8,784 bases of DNA from Flavobacterium sp. (GTDB lineage: Bacteria; Bacteroidota; Bacteroidia; Flavobacteriales; Flavobacteriaceae): contig SEBM01000133.1 in the NCBI GenBank assembly GCA_004296145.1, forward strand, positions 1-8,784. The letters are read 5' to 3'. Both the position numbers and the translations under genes were made by a program. Position 1 is the first letter of the stretch. Each line of letters opens with the position of its first letter. Of the stretch, positions 4,940 through 8,784 are shown piece by piece. Under the pieces are notes generated by a model. It was not told where the DNA came from. It searched no databases and saw only the letters and a program-made list of their open reading frames with translations.

Positions 4940-7232
4940 CAGTTTGCTTTTCATTTTAAGCATTCAGGTTTCTTTTGCCTGTGGATGGAGCATTTCTGCA
5001 GAGTCCAGCAGATTAAGTTTGTTTAGAGCACAACGCGAAGGTTTTTTTAAACTTACGCCATTTTATTATTCTGCAGACAATTATTATTTTACAGATAAAA
5101 TTTCTACTGCTGATCAGGAATTAAATTGTTTAGAATGGAAAAAGAAATTAGGAAATCAGGTGAATCCTGATGATGTCAATATAATTTTATACCAAACAAA
5201 TTCTGAATACCTGCAAAGTGCATATGAAAACAATACTTTGAAAAAGGTCTTTGAGAAAAATACGTTTATAAAAACCTTATTGCTTCCAAAAAATAAGGCT
5301 TTTTTAGAGTATGTTTTATTTGCCAAAACAGTAGAATATAATGGCGATACAAATGTAAAATGGGAATCCTGGGGAGATATTAGTTACAATAGTCACAATC
5401 ATAAACTGGCAGTTGTAAATAATTTTGACAAAAGAATTGCCAAAGCAAAAGACGCTTTTCTAAAACAACGTTATGCATTTTTAAATTTAAGATACAGCTT
5501 TTATAATCAGGATAAAGAACAGGTAATTCGTTTATATGATACCTATTTTGCTAATTCTAAAAACACGATTTTAGAACCATGGGCTTTGTACTATAAAGCA
5601 TTGTCTATCGATAATCTGTCTTTGCAAAATTATCTGTTAAGTAAAGTATTTGCGACTTGCGAAGAAAAATCATTTGCGGTTCTGCAGCATTATAACTGGA
5701 AATTAACACAGGAAACATTAGCATTAGCTCAAAATGATGAAGAACGCAGCGTAATTCTTGCCATTGAAAGTTTGCGAAATCCTGCACCGGATTTAAAAGC
5801 AATTCAGGAAGTTTATAAATTAAGCCCAAACAGTACCTTTTTAAGTTTTTTAATTGGAAGAGAAATCAATAAACTGGAAGATTGGATTTTTACACCACAA
5901 TACACAAACGGAGCTCCGTCGGTTGTTTTTAATGAAGAGATTTGGTATCAGGATTATGCTATTGCTAAACAGGAAAATTTCTCTAAGGATATTTTGTATT
6001 TAAAACAGGTTAAAGACTTTTTAATAAGTATTCGCGAAGAAACTTCAGGAGAACAAAAAGACTTTATAACTACGGCTATTGCGCAGCTTTGTTTTATAGA
6101 TGACGAAGTAGATTTAGGAAAAAAATATACCAATATGATTTCTTATAATGCCAATGCATCCATTCAGATGCAAAAAAATATTCAGCTTGCATTGGTAGCA
6201 TTAAAACAAGAAGATCTGAAAAGTGAAAAAGTACAGGATCAGCTTTTTAAATACTTTGATTCGGTTGAAAATTTAGTAGAAAAAGACAACGGATTATTTA
6301 AAAACCAATACACATTATATCGAATTGCAAGTGATGAATTTTTCAAAAAAGGCGATAGGGTTACTGCTGGTTTGTTGTTCATGAAATCGGACAATAAAAA
6401 TGCAGGTGAATATTCCATCTATAATAATCCTTACTACTATACTTATATTGGCTATTTTGACCGCCACGCTACCGTAGAAGATGCAGATCGTTTGATTGCG
6501 TTACAGCAAAAAGAAGATAAAACTGCTTTTGAAAAATATATTTGCTCCGGAACTATTGCACCAAATGCAGATTATTACAGAGATCTTAAAGGAACAATAG
6601 CTTTTAGGAACAATGATTTAGAACTAGCGTACAGTACTTTTTCGAGTATCTCAAAAGATTTTTGGGATAAAAATTATGAGTATAAAAGCTATCTGAATGA
6701 AAATCCTTTTATGCCGAAAATATTGCAAAAAGATAAAGAACGAAAGTTCGATTATCATTTCAATAAAGCTAATTTTATTGCCAAATTGATTCAGCTGAAA
6801 AAACAAAATACAGCAGAAAGTAATTTGCAATTGGCTCATGCCTATTTTAATGTTTCGTATTTAGGGAATTCCTGGATGATGCTTGCTTACGACTGGTCGT
6901 CCGGCAGTGATTCTTATGTTGATTATATTTATGGCGAAAACAGTGAAGCCGAAAAGAAATATCAAAACGGGAATTATTACAACTTAAAAATGGCTAAACT
7001 CTATTATCAGAAAGCTTTAAAAATGGCCAAAACGAAAGACCAGAAAGCCATGGCCAGCCTGATGCTTTTTGAATGTAATTATTATGATTTTTATGCTGAT
7101 TACGTTGCTGTAGAAGATAAAGAAAGCCCGTTTAAAGCAGGGAAGGAGTTATTCAATTTTTATTCGATTTATAAAACAACGAAAACCTTTAAAAAGTATG
7201 ATTGCCCGCTGCTGCAATCGTTTATAAATTAG
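4926..7232 (+). CDS. Large exported helical-repeat (TPR-like) protein, function unknown
   Basis: The frame could start at 4899, but ATG 4926 is preferred because the signal sequence begins exactly there (MKAF, then a hydrophobic stretch). It gives 768 residues. The signal ends in SFAC at 16-19. This could be a signal peptidase I site after Ala18 or a poor lipobox at Cys19. The next part, about 20-60 (ACGW, LFRAQ, PFYYSADNYYF), resembles N-termini I recall from Bacteroidota proteins beginning with a Cys-Gly motif. Nearly all the rest is predicted helical and rich in Tyr, Leu and Lys. Helix pairs at about 175-245, 545-576 and 683-720 look like TPR or Sel1-type solenoid units. FLIGREINKLEDW (308-320) and NVSYLGNSWMMLAYDW (642-657) stand out as probable family signatures. 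No catalytic motif is seen. It overlaps the upstream gene by 14 bases and ends before a strong terminator, so the two form one operon. Perhaps a surface scaffold or partner of the upstream lipoprotein. Confidence 0.82.
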   Translation: MKAFSSLLFILSIQVSFACGWSISAESSRLSLFRAQREGFFKLTPFYYSADNYYFTDKISTADQELNCLEWKKKLGNQVNPDDVNIILYQTNSEYLQSAYENNTLKKVFEKNTFIKTLLLPKNKAFLEYVLFAKTVEYNGDTNVKWESWGDISYNSHNHKLAVVNNFDKRIAKAKDAFLKQRYAFLNLRYSFYNQDKEQVIRLYDTYFANSKNTILEPWALYYKALSIDNLSLQNYLLSKVFATCEEKSFAVLQHYNWKLTQETLALAQNDEERSVILAIESLRNPAPDLKAIQEVYKLSPNSTFLSFLIGREINKLEDWIFTPQYTNGAPSVVFNEEIWYQDYAIAKQENFSKDILYLKQVKDFLISIREETSGEQKDFITTAIAQLCFIDDEVDLGKKYTNMISYNANASIQMQKNIQLALVALKQEDLKSEKVQDQLFKYFDSVENLVEKDNGLFKNQYTLYRIASDEFFKKGDRVTAGLLFMKSDNKNAGEYSIYNNPYYYTYIGYFDRHATVEDADRLIALQQKEDKTAFEKYICSGTIAPNADYYRDLKGTIAFRNNDLELAYSTFSSISKDFWDKNYEYKSYLNENPFMPKILQKDKERKFDYHFNKANFIAKLIQLKKQNTAESNLQLAHAYFNVSYLGNSWMMLAYDWSSGSDSYVDYIYGENSEAEKKYQNGNYYNLKMAKLYYQKALKMAKTKDQKAMASLMLFECNYYDFYADYVAVEDKESPFKAGKELFNFYSIYKTTKTFKKYDCPLLQSFIN

Positions 7233-7243
7233 GCTTTAGGAAG

Positions 7244-7270
7244 TTATGAGTTATAAATTATGAGTTATAA
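7244..7270. repeat. Two-copy tandem repeat, 14-base period
   Basis: TTATGAGTTATAA occurs exactly twice (7244-7256 and 7258-7270), one base apart, just after the stop of the 4926-7232 gene. I recall similar TTATGAGTTA-type short repeats scattered between genes in Flavobacterium genomes. No function is apparent. Confidence 0.8.
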
Positions 7271-7290
7271 GTGAAGGAAAAATGAAGAAT

Positions 7291-7323
7291 AAAAAAAGCG
7301 TTCGTTTTACGAACGCTTTTTTT
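7291..7323. terminator. Strong bidirectional rho-independent terminator
   Basis: Arms 7291-7305 and 7309-7323 are perfect 15-base reverse complements with a three-base loop. The GC-containing core GCGTTCGT/ACGAACGC is flanked by seven A on one side and seven T on the other, so it works in either direction. It sits between convergent genes, the plus-strand exported protein (stop at 7232) and tpiA (stop at 7356), and should end both transcripts. Confidence 0.93.
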
Positions 7324-7336
7324 ATATAAGGATTTC

Positions 7337-7357
7337 AAAATCTAAAATCTAAAATCT
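7337..7357. repeat. Three tandem copies of AAAATCT
   Basis: The heptamer AAAATCT is repeated exactly three times (7337-7343, 7344-7350, 7351-7357). The last copy overlaps the tpiA stop codon (7356-7358, TAG on the minus strand). It lies 14 bases from the terminator and is likely a slippage-prone simple repeat with no coding role. Confidence 0.85.
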
Positions 7358-8108
7358 AGATAGCAGTAACAATTGCTAAGAAATCATCAGCTTTTAAAGC
7401 AGCTCCACCAATAAGACCACCGTCTACATCTGGTTTAGAGAAAATTTCTTTAGCGTTTTCTGGTTTTACAGAACCACCGTATAAAATTGAAACTTCGTCA
7501 GCGATATCAGCTCCAAAAGATTTACGTACCACTTCTCTAATAAATTCGTGCATTTCCTGTGCTTGTTCCGGTGAAGCAGTTTCTCCGGTTCCGATAGCCC
7601 AAACTGGTTCGTAAGCCAAAACTACTTTTGACCATGATTCTTTTGCAATGTGGAATAATCCGTCACGTAATTGGTTTTCAACAATATTAAAATGATTATC
7701 AGATTGACGGTCTTTTAATTCTTCTCCAAAACAGAAAATAACGGTCATGTCATGTTTTAGCGCCGTGTCAACTTTATTAGCAATTAAAGCATCACTTTCG
7801 TGAAAAATAGCTCTACGCTCAGAGTGACCAAGAATTACAGTGTTTACACCAATACTAGTCAACATTTCTGCAGAAATTTCTCCTGTAAAAGCACCGCCTT
7901 CAGCCTGGTGAACGTTTTGAGCAGAAACTCCGATAGTAGTATTTTTTACTTTAGCAACCGCAGCAGCAAGGTTTACAAATGTTGGAGCCACAATAACCTG
8001 TGCATTTGTTTGTGCTGGTATTTTAGTAATTAATTCGCTTAATAATTCTTCAGTCTGTGCTGCGTTTTTATGCATTTTCCAGTTTCCTGCAACAATCTTT
8101 TTTCTCAT
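7356..8108 (-). CDS. tpiA: Triosephosphate isomerase
   Basis: This cytoplasmic enzyme interconverts dihydroxyacetone phosphate and glyceraldehyde 3-phosphate in glycolysis and gluconeogenesis. At 250 residues it is full length. All catalytic residues are present: Asn9 and Lys11 in AGNWKMHK, His95 in ILGHSERR (92-99), and Glu167 in LAYEPVWAIGTG (164-175). The mobile phosphate-gripping loop 6 lies at about 169-179, with phosphate-binding LYGGSV (209-214) and GGLIGGA (230-236). The gene lies 78 bases downstream of the thioredoxin lipoprotein on the same strand. No TAnnTTTG box is found in that gap, so it may depend on read-through from the upstream promoter. It is convergent with the plus-strand pair, with a shared terminator between. 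Confidence 0.98.
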   Translation of the reverse strand: MRKKIVAGNWKMHKNAAQTEELLSELITKIPAQTNAQVIVAPTFVNLAAAVAKVKNTTIGVSAQNVHQAEGGAFTGEISAEMLTSIGVNTVILGHSERRAIFHESDALIANKVDTALKHDMTVIFCFGEELKDRQSDNHFNIVENQLRDGLFHIAKESWSKVVLAYEPVWAIGTGETASPEQAQEMHEFIREVVRKSFGADIADEVSILYGGSVKPENAKEIFSKPDVDGGLIGGAALKADDFLAIVTAI

Positions 8109-8162
8109 TTTGGTAGTTTTTGTTATTCTTTTAATTTTTGTTTTTATTCTTGAAAGTCTTTT

Positions 8163-8189
8163 TAAATTTCAATTTGTAATTGAAATTTA
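8163..8189. repeat. AT-rich 12-bp inverted repeat at the thioredoxin gene stop
   Basis: Arms 8163-8174 and 8178-8189 are perfect reverse complements around a three-base loop. The thioredoxin stop codon (8187-8189) is the first part of the upstream arm. On the minus strand the hairpin is followed by A-rich sequence, not a T-run, so it is a poor terminator. It may be an mRNA-stabilising or processing hairpin between the thioredoxin gene and tpiA. Confidence 0.6.
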
Positions 8190-8681
8190 TTTAAGGCTTT
8201 GTAAGGTTTCGTTGATTTTATCAAAATCAGTTTCAATGGCGCGGTATAATACAATTTTACCGGTTTTGTCAACGATGATGTATCTCGGAATCCAATCCAA
8301 ATCAATTGCTTTTCCAAAAACACCTTTCATACCGTCGTTCATCATAAAATGATCACCTTTAAGTTCGTGTTTTTCAATTCCAATTTTCCATTTATCAGCC
8401 GTTTTATCAGCAGAAAGAAACAGATAAGAAACATCAGGATTATTTGCCTGAAGTTCTTTTACTTTTGGCATTGCTTTTACGCAATCACCACACCACGAAG
8501 CCCAAACTTCGATAACGAGAGTTTTTCCTTTATATTTTTTTAAAATGTTTTTAAACGCAATCTGACTTCCGTCAGTAGTTAATAATTTTTCAGACAAAGC
8601 TTCTTTAGAAAAACTTGTTTTTTGAGCTTGTGTACATGAAAAAGTAATGAAGGCAATAATAACCAGAGCTATTTGTTTCAT
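8187..8681 (-). CDS. TlpA/ResA-like thioredoxin-fold lipoprotein
   Basis: This is a probable exported thiol-disulfide oxidoreductase that keeps cysteines reduced or exchanges disulfides outside the cytoplasm. From ATG 8681 it has 164 residues. The signal (residues 1-15, MKQIALVIIAF...) ends in TFSC with Cys16 as likely lipidation site. The thioredoxin fold follows: strand LVIEVWASW (55-63), redox motif Cys64-Gly-Asp-Cys67, helix VKAMPKVKELQ (68-78), and cis-proline Pro132 in DWIPRYIIVD (129-138). The frame extends to 8723, but that start overlaps the -7 box and would destroy the signal peptide, so it was rejected. It lies directly upstream of tpiA. Its physiological partner is not shown by the sequence; TlpA-type proteins serve cytochrome c maturation or general oxidative folding. 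Confidence 0.93.
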   Translation of the reverse strand: MKQIALVIIAFITFSCTQAQKTSFSKEALSEKLLTTDGSQIAFKNILKKYKGKTLVIEVWASWCGDCVKAMPKVKELQANNPDVSYLFLSADKTADKWKIGIEKHELKGDHFMMNDGMKGVFGKAIDLDWIPRYIIVDKTGKIVLYRAIETDFDKINETLQSLK

Positions 8682-8720
8682 ATGAAATTTATAATAATTT
8701 TTATTAGAGTACTGAATTAA

Positions 8721-8750
8721 CAAAGTTAAACAAAGAAATCGAATGCCAAA
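8721..8750 (-). promoter_or_regulatory. Complete Bacteroidota-type promoter for the thioredoxin (and probably tpiA) gene
   Basis: The minus strand carries TTTG at 8750-8747 (-33 element), an 18-base spacer, and TAACTTTG at 8728-8721 (-7 element). Both elements match the TTTG / TAnnTTTG consensus, the best promoter in the window. The -7 box ends 39 bases before ATG 8681, giving a leader of about 30-35 bases. Confidence 0.75.
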
Positions 8751-8784
8751 TGGAGATTAACAAAATTTGAACACAGCGTTATTT

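Noticed and set aside
7800..8033. 77-codon plus-strand frame
   Set aside because: It is antisense to tpiA, which has every catalytic residue; no promoter or family resemblance is seen for the shadow frame.
8682..8723. 14-residue N-terminal extension of the thioredoxin lipoprotein
   Set aside because: The upstream start overlaps the -7 promoter box at 8721-8728, and the extension would bury the lipoprotein signal.

Overview
The window looks like chromosome of a flavobacterium (Bacteroidota, most likely Flavobacterium or a close relative). The DNA is strongly AT-rich, and start codons lack clear Shine-Dalgarno sequences. Five upstream regions carry the Bacteroidota promoter -7 box TAnnTTTG. 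Several proteins are short-leader lipoproteins, and the prmA-clpS and thioredoxin-tpiA pairs are typical of this phylum. No rRNA, tRNA, CRISPR array, insertion sequence or phage gene was seen. No gene-free stretch exceeds about 125 bases.

Layout, left to right. (1) 1-397, minus: the first 132 codons of a small lipoprotein, cut by the window edge. (2) 507-2477, minus: a two-gene unit of an integral-membrane fatty acid hydroxylase/sterol desaturase family protein resembling alkylglycerol monooxygenase, followed 12 bases later by a YhhN/TMEM86-type lysoplasmalogenase. Together they suggest cleavage of ether and vinyl-ether lipids. (3) 2543-3687, minus: prmA then clpS, ribosomal protein L11 methyltransferase and the N-degron adaptor of Clp protease. 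An 18-bp perfect inverted repeat separates clpS from the hydroxylase gene. It looks like the clpS terminator, and its loop holds the -7 box of the next gene. (4) 3803-7232, plus: two overlapping genes of unknown function that are probably exported. One is a lipoprotein with TIM-barrel glycosidase-like sequence patterns, the other a 768-residue helical, TPR-like protein. (5) 7291-7323: a strong bidirectional terminator, flanked by short tandem repeats. (6) 7356-8681, minus: a TlpA/ResA-like thioredoxin lipoprotein with its own good promoter, then tpiA (triosephosphate isomerase) with no visible promoter of its own.

From memory of Bacteroidota genomes, tlpA-like, tpiA, prmA and clpS often lie in this order on one strand. 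Here tpiA and prmA are separated by the plus-strand pair in (4), which therefore looks like an accessory insertion into a conserved housekeeping block. The most interesting items are the probable ether-lipid catabolic pair, the promoter inside a terminator hairpin, and the uncharacterised exported pair.

The starts of prmA, the thioredoxin and the hydroxylase were each set downstream of the longest possible reading frame. In each case a -7 box overlaps or follows the longer start, or a signal peptide or family N-terminus begins at the shorter one.
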